Assembly: GCA_022393335.1 (NCBI GenBank) | Contig: JAJEKB010020242.1 | Coordinates: 343,469 to 407,468 of the forward strand | Source: Macrotrachela quadricornifera | Lineage: Eukaryota > Rotifera > Eurotatoria > Philodinida > Philodinidae | Direction: 5' to 3' | Length of the DNA stretch: 64,000 nt | In this document: positions 1 to 10,962 of the stretch, piece after piece | Layout: each line of letters starts with the position of its first letter | Position numbering within the stretch: the first letter of the stretch is position 1 | Notes under the pieces: generated by a model | What the model was told of the DNA's origin: nothing | Seen by the model: only the letters and a program-made list of their open reading frames with translations | Database searches by the model: none | Position numbers and translations under genes: made by a program

Positions 1-6
1 ATAGTA

Positions 7-155
7 GTTGATGACCCAAGGGTGCCCCAATATACAGTACTTGATGATCCAAGGGTATCCCCTCTATACAACAGTTGATAACCCAAAGGTATCCCCTGTA
101 TACAACAGTTGATAACCCAAGGGTATCCCCAATATATAGTAGCTTGTAACCTAAG
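7..155. repeat. 34-bp minisatellite, about 4 copies
   Basis: Tandem units of about 34 bp, each with the core gataacccaagggtatccc followed by an AT-rich spacer (tatacaaca or tatatagta). Copies diverge by a few bases. The array starts at or before the window edge, so its full length is unknown. A second array with the same period and a similar core lies at 51618-51724. Confidence 0.8.
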
Positions 156-210
156 AACAGGCGCGTGACCTAGTAGATGATTATCTATGGCTGACCGCGT
201 TTTATAGCGA

Positions 211-419
211 CTGAAGAAGTATGTATAGTCACATTAAAGTTTGTTCATTTTTATGAATTTTTAAGAAAAACTTTGTATTTCAGGAAAAAGTTAACTTTAA
301 CTTTAATTTTTGTATAGTTAAAGTTTAAAGTGCTACTTGAAACTTTAAAAGCTAATGTCAAAATAGTGCACTTTGTTTTAAACTTTAACTTTAAAGTAAA
401 GTTAAAGTGCCACCCCTAG
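211..419. mobile_element. hAT-like MITE with near-identical 8-bp flanks
   Basis: An AT-rich block made mostly of aactttaacttt-type runs. It ends in gccacccctag, a typical hAT-style terminus (reverse complement ctaggggtggc). It is flanked by tatagcga (203-210) and aatagcga (420-427), which match at 7 of 8 positions as expected for an aged 8-bp target duplication. The left terminus is poorly conserved. No coding capacity. Confidence 0.45.
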
Positions 420-516
420 AATAGCGATTCAAGACCTATAGTCGGTTTATTTGATCTTTGACCCGGCACAGAGAGATACAGACGCACACACGCATTGAGC
501 ATTATATATATATATA

Positions 517-740
517 GGTGGATCCTATGGATCCTGGTGGATCCTATTGGATCCTGGTGGATCCTACTGGATCCTATTGGATCCTGGTGGATCCTATGGA
601 TCCTGGTGGATCCTATTGGATCCTGGTGGATCCTACTGGATCCTATGGATCCTGGTGGATCCTATTGGATCCTGGTGGATCCTATTGGATCCTGATGGAT
701 CCTGATGGATCCTGTTGGATCCTAGGATCCACCAGGATCC
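517..740. repeat. 10-bp minisatellite built on GGATCC
   Basis: About 23 GGATCC hexamers occur in some 220 bp, spaced mostly 10 bp apart with alternating spacers tatt, tggt and tact. Occasional 9-bp units shift the phase. The last units run in flipped orientation (ggatccaccaggatcc). The array is open in more than one frame, giving spurious GSYWILVDP-type peptides, so apparent ORFs here are not genes. Confidence 0.95.
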
Positions 741-1330
741 GCTTTTTCCCCCTTGTGTTTAACAATCTTTCAATAGTGTATTTTCAATCGCAGACGAGAA
801 TGTACATTACTTGGTCATGCCGATATATAACTTGCACAGAGATTTATAATAAAAACTTTCTTTTTTTTTAAAATAAAATAATATTGAAGTCAGTAGTATT
901 GGTTAAATTGATAAATGTGGTATAAAATATCATCCTATCTCACACAGAGTTGTGATGTTTATAGCTATTTTATTTCCGACTATCGACGTTTTTGTATTGA
1001 ACATTTTACTCATATTATATTTCTTTTTTTTTCTCAATTTTCTATTATTTTCACAAGTTCTTTTATTTTATAATAGGCTTTATTCGTGTAAGTTTAGCCT
1101 CTTTTCTCAACTCGCAGTATCGAGAACGTCTGTTGAGTTAGGATAGAACATTGAGTCATGTTTCTTCCCTCACCTTAACTAATCATCTTCTTATCTGTCA
1201 AGTTAATATATGGATAGAATACAATAGTATAGAAAATTAACGACATCTTTTCCTGATCAATGAAAATAATTGCCTTCAAGTAGATAAAGAATAATTCTCA
1301 AGTGGATGAGAGTAGAACAAAGAATCAAGG
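741..1330. other. No gene seen
   Basis: AT-rich sequence between the GGATCC minisatellite and the promoter of the next gene. A 64-codon open frame at 952-1146 is hydrophobic and low-complexity and has no support. Confidence 0.6.
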
Positions 1331-1333
1331 TCA

Positions 1334-1341
1334 TATAAAAG
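1334..1341 (+). promoter_or_regulatory. TATA-like box of the secreted orphan gene
   Basis: The motif tataaaag lies about 60 bp upstream of a good 5' splice donor (acg/gtaagt, intron from 1396). A matching acceptor (aatttag at 1519-1525) lies 59 bp before the start codon at 1585. This suggests a non-coding first exon and a 130-bp 5'UTR intron, 1396-1525. Confidence 0.4.
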
Positions 1342-1584
1342 CCAGTAGAGTAAGCTAGACATAGTCAGTATATCTTGAAAAAAAATTTGAAAACGGTAAG
1401 TTGTTTATTGTTTTAATATAAAATATTTTTGTTCTATTGATTTATCTATTCGATTACTTATCTTCTTTTTCCAAAAAAAACTAAAATATCTGTGCTGATT
1501 TAATCGTTATTTCTTCTTAATTTAGATATATCCTTAAAATATTTCTCTCACTATCGCATTGAATATACAGACAATATTCTGACG

Positions 1585-2361
1585 ATGTATGGTTTGATTT
1601 TTATCATTTTCTTCAATCAAATATTGTTAAGAACATTACTAGCAATCGATTGTCCAAGCAACTGTGATAAAGAAATTTATTTTGATAAAATTCAATTATT
1701 CAAGTGTACGAATCAAACAAAATCTGATGTATGCTATGTTAGGATAATGATCGACTATAAATTACAAACTATTAAGGTTGACACATTTATTGATGAAAAT
1801 ATGCGTTTACCAGCACAATTCAGCTATTTCTTTCTTAAGCAAAATTTCGAACTCAATTTGGGTACTCACGCACGCACTGCTGAGATCGACTACCATTGTG
1901 CGAACAAGAAATGCATACCTCTTCTGAAGTTTATTACCGATAAAATGACTGAATTCACCCAAGCTGGATTATTTAATTCGAAACAAATGTGGCTTGATCT
2001 GGATTCACTTTTATATAACAAAACGATTCCGATACGTGGTTCCACAAGTATTTATGATTGTGATAATAACAAATGTTCGAATAGTGTTTCAGAAACAAAG
2101 ATGTGTCATTATTTTATGGTGCTATCCACGGCATCATCGCTTGATCAAAACTGTGCATATACGAAAGATGATGCTCCTTGGATCAATTTTGGTCATTCAT
2201 TATCTGAACCATTGATGCCATTCATGGGACATGAAACATTTATTCAATTTGTTTGCAATCAAGTCAAGTGTAATAGTGAAGAGAAACGTGATGCTGTCAT
2301 TCGCGTTCTAGACCAATATGGTATATACGCTTTAGTAAAGAACCATATTGACTCTAGATGA
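1585..2361 (+). CDS. Secreted cysteine-rich orphan protein, 258 aa
   Basis: I do not recognise this family. The N-terminus (residues 1-20, MYGLIFIIFF...LLAIDC) is a clear signal peptide. The mature part has about a dozen cysteines in pairs, such as CPSNC, CANKKC, CDNNKC and CNQVKC, and N-glycosylation sequons (NQT, NKT). There is no second membrane segment, so a secreted, disulphide-bonded glycoprotein is likely. The coding part is one exon. A TATA-like box at 1334 and a 5'UTR intron at 1396-1525 support a real transcription unit. The first ATG after the predicted acceptor was chosen because it opens directly into the signal peptide. Function is unknown. Confidence 0.75.
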   Translation: MYGLIFIIFFNQILLRTLLAIDCPSNCDKEIYFDKIQLFKCTNQTKSDVCYVRIMIDYKLQTIKVDTFIDENMRLPAQFSYFFLKQNFELNLGTHARTAEIDYHCANKKCIPLLKFITDKMTEFTQAGLFNSKQMWLDLDSLLYNKTIPIRGSTSIYDCDNNKCSNSVSETKMCHYFMVLSTASSLDQNCAYTKDDAPWINFGHSLSEPLMPFMGHETFIQFVCNQVKCNSEEKRDAVIRVLDQYGIYALVKNHIDSR

Positions 2362-5112
2362 TTATCATAAATTGATTTTGATGAACATTAATAGCATAAA
2401 GTTTCTTTTTCTTTGTTTATATCTTCTATAATTGTATCTGTTCTCTTTCTATCACTATGAAAACATTGTATTTATTGTTTCACTAAATGATAATTGTCAT
2501 TTCATTCTCATATTTTTGATTGAGACGTATTCACTATATTTTCGCTAGTTGATAATTTTCATTATGTTTATTGGAAATTTTTGATATACGTCATTGTTTA
2601 ATTCAGTTCTATTCATTTCACCGACAATCTATAAGTTTTTCTTGGAGAATCATACAAATGTTCATTAATTATCATTGATCTTATTACTTGGTTTATAAGA
2701 TATTAACTGTATTAAAGGTCATAGAAGTTTCGCAGAGAAATCACGTAGTTGATAATATTGAGACGACAAAATAGAAGATCAGGATATGTGTGTTAACAAA
2801 TGAAAATGCGAACTATATATATGACGGATAATTATCTAGGTATCGAGAGAGATACACATATACAATATCAGAAGAGTTGTTACATCTATTTTTAGAGACT
2901 TTTCGAAAGGGTAAGTAGGATTTGTATTACTCATAAGCAGAGCATTTTAGAGCTTGCAACATGTTTCGTAGTCTGTCGACGGTACACTTTCGATTGTAGA
3001 AGCGATTCTCTTTGTTTTTTCTTATTTAAAAATCCTCCCCAAGGCAAAAGACAGATCTCTGACCGTGCTCATCCAGGTGACAAAGACATTTATCAAGGTT
3101 AACACATTCGACCCGATGTCGCCCTCCGATGGGCGACGCTATGGTATAACGAGAAACTGTATAGAAAAGCATTTTTCTTTGGCAAGAGGTTAAACATAAG
3201 GTGTCGTATGTTCTATCTTCAGTACTTTATTTGAGTGCTTTACTCTATAGCATAATACTTAATATTAAAATATTCAAGACAAAAAAAAATTTATCACAGT
3301 CAGAACAGAAGATTTTTACTTTCTTTACTGTCGCATTGCTCGCTGCTCTTGACTGTTGAGCCCTTCCCTTTGAATGATTTACTAATTGTTGTCTTGGACT
3401 AGGTTTCAGCTTCTCGATTGGCGTGCCAAACAAGCAAAGACTAGACAATACTTTCATGAAACTCCAGAATAGTCACTTTGCTTTCCGTGTAGTTTAACTT
3501 GTTATCAATAACTTATTTGTCAGAACTGTCACATTCAAGGCGCGTTGTAACAAAATCATCATGTAGAAAACTCACTTCATTAAGTGAGCTAGCACTCAGT
3601 CGTATTCATATACAAAACGATAGAGAAAAAAGAATAAGGGAGAAAAAGCTGGAAACTCTCTTCCTTTTTTCGCACATGCATTGTATAATATGGAAAAGAA
3701 TGAAAAATAACTTGAACGATTATTCAGTTGGTCAGAATAAAATGACTCATTATGTAGTGATATAAAGAAGAAAACGAAAAGGTCATTAAGTGTATTTATT
3801 AGAAGTTAATTGTCCATGAAAATGAACATCTTGAAAAAAGTACATCTTATTGAAATAAAGTATATAACCGATATGCGTGCTGAGCTTTTTGCACAGATTA
3901 TACTTCTATAAATTTCTATATGGTCTATGCCATTGAAGTCCGTAATGTTGCTAGTACCACAGCATCATCGTATGGTATTATGATGCATGTATATGAAGAA
4001 AAAAAACAAGAAATCTAGGATATGGAAGATTACGGAAATTTATAGAGTCTTCATATCGAAAAACTTTTTAGAGTGTAATGAAACTAAACCGAATCCTGAA
4101 AAATCGCATAAAATCTAAGAACTGTTGTTACCCCCATCAAGTTGTGGTTGCTGCTAAACTTTTAATTCCATAGGCGATCAGACAATAGGTTTTATTAGAT
4201 TCATATTATAACGTGAAATGTCCAAGATTTTCTATAGAACTACATGTAGGATTTCATAAGATCCTGCGGCATTCTATTCGACTACGGATTTTTTGAAAGA
4301 AATCAAAAAACCTCTGACATCAAAGAGTTAAATAAGAAAAGATTTCGAGCTAGTATAGCTCAGTAATATATATGGAACGACTTCTGATCCTTGGTTCATC
4401 TGTTGAAATCTAATCGTCATCGCTTAAGATAAAATTCAATTTATTTGTCAGGGTAGGCTAAAACCATCGAAAAATGTTGATGATGGCGACTCAATTCGAA
4501 TCTAAGGTGAATTCAAATATATTTTTCAAAATTTTTACACTGTTTATGAAACGCGTTTCAGACACGTTTTGAGGCAAAAAATACTTACATGGGTAGAAAG
4601 CTGTATATATCTGTGATATTTTAACACGTAAAAGTATTCGTACAAACGTTAAATATTGTAAACAAAATGTACGCCACCAAGTATTATAGAAGAAAAGAAT
4701 TTTTTTCAATTTGATTCCATGAAAAATAGCATTGATCACTTTTGTGTTTGAGATCTTCATTAGGCATTATGATAAAAAGAAATTTCTTTCTAAGTTCGAA
4801 AACTATCAGATTATTCAGGAAGTTCATGCAGCTCATTCCCAACTGCATACGTGAAATATTTAGTTTCTGTCATTTTATAGAGGATGCATTTTTATTATTA
4901 TGCACAACTTGTGGTCTCATTGATTCATTTCCGTCATGAGAAAAAAAAATGTTTTGCCAGTCATGTCTATTCATAGTTCAAATATATCGAGCCATATTAA
5001 GAGTATACAGAAAATTCGAAGCAAATGTTTTTCGTAGTAAATTTCTTACCTTACTCTCACCCTCGATTTATTTCTAAAATCTCTTGTTGAAATTTGATAA
5101 CAAAGAGAGAAA
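2362..5112. other. Intergenic, no supported gene
   Basis: No convincing coding region. Open frames at 3245-3457, 3499-3765, 4491-4760 and 4742-4939 lack domains and splice context. A GC-richer patch at 3118-3137 forms a perfect 7-bp stem (gtcgccc/gggcgac) and looks like the end of an old mobile element. A motif like a first exon plus donor (gaaagggtaagtagg, about 2905-2920) may be a dead promoter. Confidence 0.5.
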
Positions 5113-7236
5113 TTACGAACATGTATTTAAAAGAATAGAGATGCTATTGTCATCGAAGGTAGTTACCGCTACATCAGGCTTATTATCAGTATTGAAGTCA
5201 CCAATGGCGATAGATAAAGGACTAGGACCAAATGCATAAAATAATTGATCCTGAAAGGTTCCATTGCCGTTACCAAAAAATACACTGATACCATTGTCCA
5301 TGCTGTTGACTACTGCTAGATCGACTTTAAGATCATTATTTAGATCACCTGACAAAATTGATGATGGGTGAGCACCAGCTGAATACTTTACTTGTTTGTC
5401 AAAAGTCCCGTCTCCCCTACCGAGCAGTACACTTATATCACGGTTATTACAGTTGGCAACTGCTAAATCCAGTTTCGTATCATTATTAAAATCATTTTCT
5501 GTTATTGAGCATGGAAAAAAACCAGTGGCATAGTTTATTGGTTTCTGAAATGTACCATTTCCATTCCCAAGCAGCACGATAATTCCAAGTGTATAAGTGT
5601 TGGTCACTGCCAAATCAAGTTTCCTATCATTATTAAAATCACCTACTACCATAGCCGCTGGATTACCTCCAATTTCATACTTTATTTGATTTTGAAACGT
5701 TCCATTACCGTTACCAAGCAGCAAACTGATGCTTTTGGCGTCACAATTGGCTACCACTAAATCTAATTTGTTATCATTGTTGAAATCACCTGTTGTCGCA
5801 AACCGTGGTCCTTTGCCAACTGTATATTTTATTGGATTCTGAAATGTTCCATTTCCATTGCCAAGCAGCACACTGATGTCGTTGTCTTGATAATTGGGAG
5901 TTGCTAAGTCCAGTTTGTTATCATTATTGAAATCAGCCACGGTCACTGAGGTTGGTCGATGTCCAATTTCATATTTTGTTTGATTCTCAAACTGTCCATT
6001 TCCATTGCCAAACAGTATAATGAGGTTATGAATGTCGGACGTTACTAGATCTAGTTTTCTATCATTATTGAAGTCACCGATCGATACATCAAATGGATGA
6101 TCACCTGCTGCATATTTTGTTTGATTTTGGAACGTTCCATCACCGTTACCAAACAGTATACCCACTTTCGCGTCCTCATCATCGGTGATTACGAGATCTA
6201 ATTTGTTATTTTTCTCAAAGTCACCAACTGCTACAGAAATGCCACCATTAAAAATGCTACACCTTACTTGCTTCTGAAACGTTCCATCCCCGTTGCCAAG
6301 GAACACACTAGCACTGCTGTCTGCTAAGTTGCTCGTCACTAAATCCAGTTTGAAGTCCCTATTGAAATCGCCTACTGCTATACTGTTTGGTAGGCTGTCA
6401 ACTGACAACAATGTTTGGTCTTGAAATGTTCCGTCTCCATTACCAAGAAATATACTAGCACTGTTCGAATCAAAGTTGGCCACTGCTAAATCCAGCTTCG
6501 CATCATTGTTGAAATCACCTATGGCTACATATCTTGGTCCAAGACCAGTAGCATATGTGAGCTGAGCTTGAAATGTTCCATCACCATTGCCAAGTAGAAT
6601 GCTGATGTTGCGGTCACGATTATTAACTATTGCTAGATCTAGTTTGTGATCATTATTGAAATCACCTGCTTTTACAGAGAGTGGTAAAGATCCAGCTCTA
6701 TATTTTGTTTGATTCTGAAACGTTCCATCTCCATTACCAAGTAGCACGCTGATGTCGTTGCTTTCCTGATTGGCCACTGCTAGATCTAGTTTGTTATCGT
6801 TGTTGAAATCACCGATTGTCACAGATACTGAACGAAGTCCAGTCGAGTATGTTCTTATATTTTGAAATGTTCCATCTCCATTGCCAAGCAATATACCGAT
6901 AGTGTTATTGTTATTGGCAACTGCTATATCCAGTTTGTTATCATGATTGAAATCACCTGCTGCAATCGATTGTGGATAATAACCAGTCATAGTTGTCATT
7001 TGATTCTGAAATGTTCCATTTCCGTTGCCAAGCAGAACACTAATGTTGCTGTCTAGATAGTTGGTCACCACTATATCCAAATTATTGTCATTGTTGAAGT
7101 CATCTACTATGGCTGATTCTGGTGAATTACCAGTAGAATAACTATTAGGAAGACCGTATGGTGTTTGGCAGGCAGCTTCTAAAGTATGCAAGAAATATAG
7201 TTCAATCATGTTTTTATTATATTTGATAGTTGACAC
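5113..7236 (-). CDS. FG-GAP/VCBS repeat protein, 14 units
   Basis: A 707-residue open frame almost wholly made of 14 repeats of about 49 residues. Each carries a DFNNDxKLD calcium-binding loop followed, in 13 units, by a variant of LLGNGDGTF. This is the FG-GAP/VCBS repeat, which folds as a beta-propeller blade in extracellular adhesion proteins. The last unit ends SISILLNTCS, so the C-terminus looks complete. The first in-frame ATG (7236) is doubtful: a strong splice acceptor (cttgcatactttag) falls just before the codons for EAACQTPYG, near 7176. The first 20 or so residues are therefore probably intronic, and a 5' exon, perhaps with a signal peptide, is missing. I could not locate it. Repeats diverge by substitutions, not decay. 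Such genes are common in bdelloids and are often attributed to bacterial origin. Confidence 0.85.
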   Translation of the reverse strand: MSTIKYNKNMIELYFLHTLEAACQTPYGLPNSYSTGNSPESAIVDDFNNDNNLDIVVTNYLDSNISVLLGNGNGTFQNQMTTMTGYYPQSIAAGDFNHDNKLDIAVANNNNTIGILLGNGDGTFQNIRTYSTGLRSVSVTIGDFNNDNKLDLAVANQESNDISVLLGNGDGTFQNQTKYRAGSLPLSVKAGDFNNDHKLDLAIVNNRDRNISILLGNGDGTFQAQLTYATGLGPRYVAIGDFNNDAKLDLAVANFDSNSASIFLGNGDGTFQDQTLLSVDSLPNSIAVGDFNRDFKLDLVTSNLADSSASVFLGNGDGTFQKQVRCSIFNGGISVAVGDFEKNNKLDLVITDDEDAKVGILFGNGDGTFQNQTKYAAGDHPFDVSIGDFNNDRKLDLVTSDIHNLIILFGNGNGQFENQTKYEIGHRPTSVTVADFNNDNKLDLATPNYQDNDISVLLGNGNGTFQNPIKYTVGKGPRFATTGDFNNDNKLDLVVANCDAKSISLLLGNGNGTFQNQIKYEIGGNPAAMVVGDFNNDRKLDLAVTNTYTLGIIVLLGNGNGTFQKPINYATGFFPCSITENDFNNDTKLDLAVANCNNRDISVLLGRGDGTFDKQVKYSAGAHPSSILSGDLNNDLKVDLAVVNSMDNGISVFFGNGNGTFQDQLFYAFGPSPLSIAIGDFNTDNKPDVAVTTFDDNSISILLNTCS

Positions 7237-7851
7237 TCTTTACTTGTTCTTTCTCTTTCTGTAAAAAATTAAGAAAAGAAGAAGAAACGAATCGTTTTTT
7301 GTATTTTCAATGTGTGTTTGAGTAAATACGAGATTGGTTTTATTGGGAAAACACTAACTACATAAAGGTAGAGTAGAACAGATCAGAGAGAAGAGAACAT
7401 ACGAACATATATACATACATATAGCGAGAGCGATGTATACAATAGAAAGAACAAAAACCAATATGTGAAATGACATAGTTCATAAGAAAAATACTCATAC
7501 GTGATACACAGAGACATATTGGGAGAATTTTCAAATTAACTTATGTATGTGTATACCTTTATAATTCGCTCACTCTATTATCTTCTCATTTTCAAACCAA
7601 ATTCACGATAATAATCTGTATACTAAGCTATACCGAGTGAAAAGGGATCCAGCACATTGTTAAACTACAGTTTTTCTACCAAAAAAGTGCGTACTGATAC
7701 TGAAAATATAACACCAAATTCAAATACATCTATAATGACTAATGATGATCCCATTATGTTTTCATCCAGTAATCCTGAAGATTCAGATTAAATGATTTAT
7801 TAACCAATTATTTTGAAACCTTATAAAAAGTCATACTAATTCACCATTGCT
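7237..7851. other. Upstream region of the FG-GAP gene
   Basis: Should contain the missing 5' exon and promoter of the minus-strand repeat gene. No signal-peptide exon could be assigned with confidence. Confidence 0.4.
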
Positions 7852-8260
7852 TTGAATAATTTTATACATACATATAAAGATTCTTTGTTACGAATTTCAT
7901 CGTTACTTGATGAAGACAGAATGGAGGAAATCAACCAGATGATGTCAGAAAAAATAGTAAATGTGATTGATTCGAGCGATGCAATTCTAGAAAATCGTTT
8001 GTTTTCTCCAATTGTTGATGAAACTACCGTCAGACTTTTCACATTCATAAAAACTGTTGTATAGGTCAAGCATATGATGGAAGTTCAAATATGGCCGGTA
8101 TTTATCAAGGTTATCAAACATTTATTAAATAGAAATGTTTCGATACAGAAAATTATCATTGTTCTAACCATTGCCCTTACGCACTATCAAGGAGCATATA
8201 CTTTTCAACAAGAAGCGTTTATTCAGTTTATATGATATTCGCTAAGTTTATAGAAAGACA
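7852..8260 (+). pseudogene. Decayed hAT transposase (ZMYM1/DUF4371-like)
   Basis: Two fragments in different frames resemble the hAT-type transposase found in ZMYM1-like proteins. The first (7852-8061) ends with FSPIVDETT, matching the family's FSIIVDETTD catalytic block. After a frameshift near 8062, the next (from about 8064) reads GQAYDGSSNMAGIYQGYQ, matching the GQxYDGAxNMxGxxxGxQ block, followed by an HCSNHC-like segment and a stop. The order and spacing of the blocks are right, but frame changes and stops show it is dead. No inverted ends were identified. Confidence 0.65.
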
Positions 8261-10636
8261 TCAATTGAAAAGTTTTTAGAATTCTATGTATCGATTGTTA
8301 ATACAGAATTTTTTACATACATTTGTACATTACACTCAATGACAGAACAAGAGTTTACTCTATTTATAATCAAGAAACATATTCTCAATATACTAGTATT
8401 GAATGATATCCCTGATTTTGGCGGTAGAACTACTTTTGCAATTTTCAACATTGTTAAATAGGATGACTATTCGAAAGACTATAAGAGGGCCAAAACTGAT
8501 ACGAATCAGTTTTATCGTCGGAAACCTACCTGTTCCACTTTCACCAAAAATGTATGTAACGAATAAAACAAATAATAACCATAAAAGACTGGCCATATAG
8601 CTTGATTTTGTGAGTGCAAAAATAGAATAAAACAATATCGACTCGGTCTTCAGTAATATGCTCTACTTGCTTTACTATCTTTTGCTGTATCACATATTAA
8701 TACCTTATGATTTCAATTTCATTTAATCCACGCAATTTCTTTTTCTAAATTGATATGACAATAAAAGTTATTAAAAACGAGGCTTATGGAACATTTTCCA
8801 TTGTTAATTGCTTTTTTTTGACGAAAAATGACGATATTGTTTGTTGGATTAGTTAGTTTTTTTAAATCAAACTAAAGTGTTATTGTGTTTCTGCATAAAA
8901 AAAAGTGTAAGAATCTAGATGAATGGTGCATGACAGAAAATGTCTTAATGCGATAATACGATAACAGACAAGTTCTTCATTGAAATGACCTGTATATCAT
9001 ACAATGTGACAAACGAAAATTGATGCTTTAATTCACACGATTCGAAGAGAATCTTAGTGAAAAATCCATACGTAAATTTATTATGACGAATTATATTTTG
9101 AAGATAACATTCTTATGATAATCGATACAGTATTACCCTAGATGAATGAAAGCATCTTAAACTTCTAAAGACATTTTCAATCCTCACCAATGCAAACTCA
9201 TGAAAATTTTTATCAGTTATTCAATAAAAATATTCTACCCGGATCTTGTTATCTAGTCTATCTCTTCGTGTGTATCTTTCCATAAAGTAATATATTAGAT
9301 ACTTATCTTTAAACTTTGTTCTACATCTCGCTACAAAAACAAATTCTATGACCAATTCAACTTATTATTTTACACAAACGCGGATCAAGTTGTGTCTCGT
9401 TCATACTAGAATAAACGCTCAAGAAATTCAACGATGTATCAATACTCTACAACAGAATAAAGTAATATTCTCATCTTGTCACACTCATTCACTACACTGA
9501 TCCTCGATCAGAATCTAATTGGTATAGAATATGCTGTATGATGGAACGAATTGAAAGTTGTCTCACGCCTCTTTTCATTCTATCATTTACGATTTCATAT
9601 AGGCACTCATTACACTTAATCTCCAATACGAGCATATCGATGACCAAGAAGCTCTACATCTCATAAATACTTTACAACCTAAAAAGTGAAAGCTTAAAGA
9701 TAATCTGGAATAAAATGTCCAATTATATTAATTTTCTATTCTTCAGTCAGATAATTATTCGATATGTATATTTAATTTGTTTGCAAGAATCTTGTTTTGT
9801 CTGTTCATTCACATCAGCGAATCGAGAATGATATTACATATATGAATAAATATCTTTTCCAGCATAGCTTTAAAACACAATCTGTTATTAAATTTCAATT
9901 CATGTTTTATTGTATTTTTCTATTAAATGTCCTCAAAATTTGCGATAATATCGAGGTAGCTGTAAACATCCTCCTATAGATTAGTTTTTTAGCATAATAT
10001 GGCAACTACACATTTCTACCCGCATTGGCCATGTCTATTCTCTAGTCTCTAAACTATCAAGTGTAGATAGTCACATAAGGAATGTTAACGAATGATCGTT
10101 TTGTCTCTTACAATTGGCTGCACATAATAATTATGAAACTATTTTTAATCTAGTTTGTCTGATTGAGGATGTTTCCTTTGACATCGATTCGATCGTTGTT
10201 AAGAGAACAGACTGCAGAGTAAAAGACAAAGTCAACGCCATCTGTTTCGAATGAAAATTTTCAAGATAGGATTACTTTGAAAAAGAAACACACGTAAATC
10301 ACTTATGAGCTGTTTCAGAATCATCACGAACATATTCGTGACGTCTTCCAAAGAGATTAATAGAAGTAAATCAACTTCACTGTAGAAAGAAACTGTCGCA
10401 CAGCAAAAAACGCATAAAATTACCCTCCGAGGATATATACCGAGAATATATACTCTTAAAAGGTTTATGAACTAAAGGGTTTGTGACAATAAGGATATAT
10501 GAAAACATCAAGGAGTATGTAACGCCTATATAAGGATTTATTACTCAACGTTTTCATCAAAACGATTTGTTGATCTACGGTTACGCTAAAGGATTTATTA
10601 TTATTCGTCAAGGATAGATTATTCTATGCAAAGAGT
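8261..10636. other. Intergenic, no supported gene
   Basis: AT-rich sequence. An 80-codon minus-strand frame at 8393-8635 with one hydrophobic stretch has no recognisable domain. Nothing else stands out. Confidence 0.5.
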
Positions 10637-10962
10637 TGAGTGTACTGCGTCATAGGAAACTCTGACTTGTTTTCTTTCTATTATCATCTAAAAAAACTTT
10701 GACCATATTTAGGTCAAATTATCACCCTCACGCTAAACTACTAAATTCAAATTATTAATCGGTCATGGTCATCTTATATGAAATTTTTCAGTCTCTCAAA
10801 AACGATAGGACATGATTTCATATAGAAGGCCATGACCGACTAATGATTTAAATTTAGTAATTTAGCGATTAGGACGATAATTTGACCCGAATATAGTTAA
10901 AGCTTTTAGGTGATAATAGAAAGAAAATAAGTCGGAGTATTTAATGGTGCAGTACGCCCACA
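10637..10962. mobile_element. Hairpin MITE, about 147-bp arms
   Basis: Inverted repeat of 10637-10783 with 10820-10962, about 80 percent identical by eye, with a loop of about 36 bp. Both ends carry gtactgc. Arms include matching blocks such as tttctttctattatca and cggtcatgg. No coding capacity, consistent with a non-autonomous DNA element. Confidence 0.7.

Noticed and set aside
495..871. Two overlapping open frames reading GSYWILVDP repeats
   Set aside because: Both are translations of the 10-bp GGATCC minisatellite, which has no stops in several frames.
3118..3137. Strong GC hairpin, possible structured RNA or tRNA
   Set aside because: Only one short stem. No tRNA arms, anticodon or T-loop sequence around it.
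3245..4939. Four open frames of 65-90 codons
   Set aside because: No domain, signal peptide, splice sites or promoter. Expected by chance in this length.
6862..7056. Plus-strand open frame inside the FG-GAP gene
   Set aside because: Shadow of the repetitive minus-strand coding sequence.
8393..8635. 80-codon minus-strand frame with a hydrophobic stretch
   Set aside because: Signal-peptide-like, but composition follows AT bias and nothing downstream continues it.
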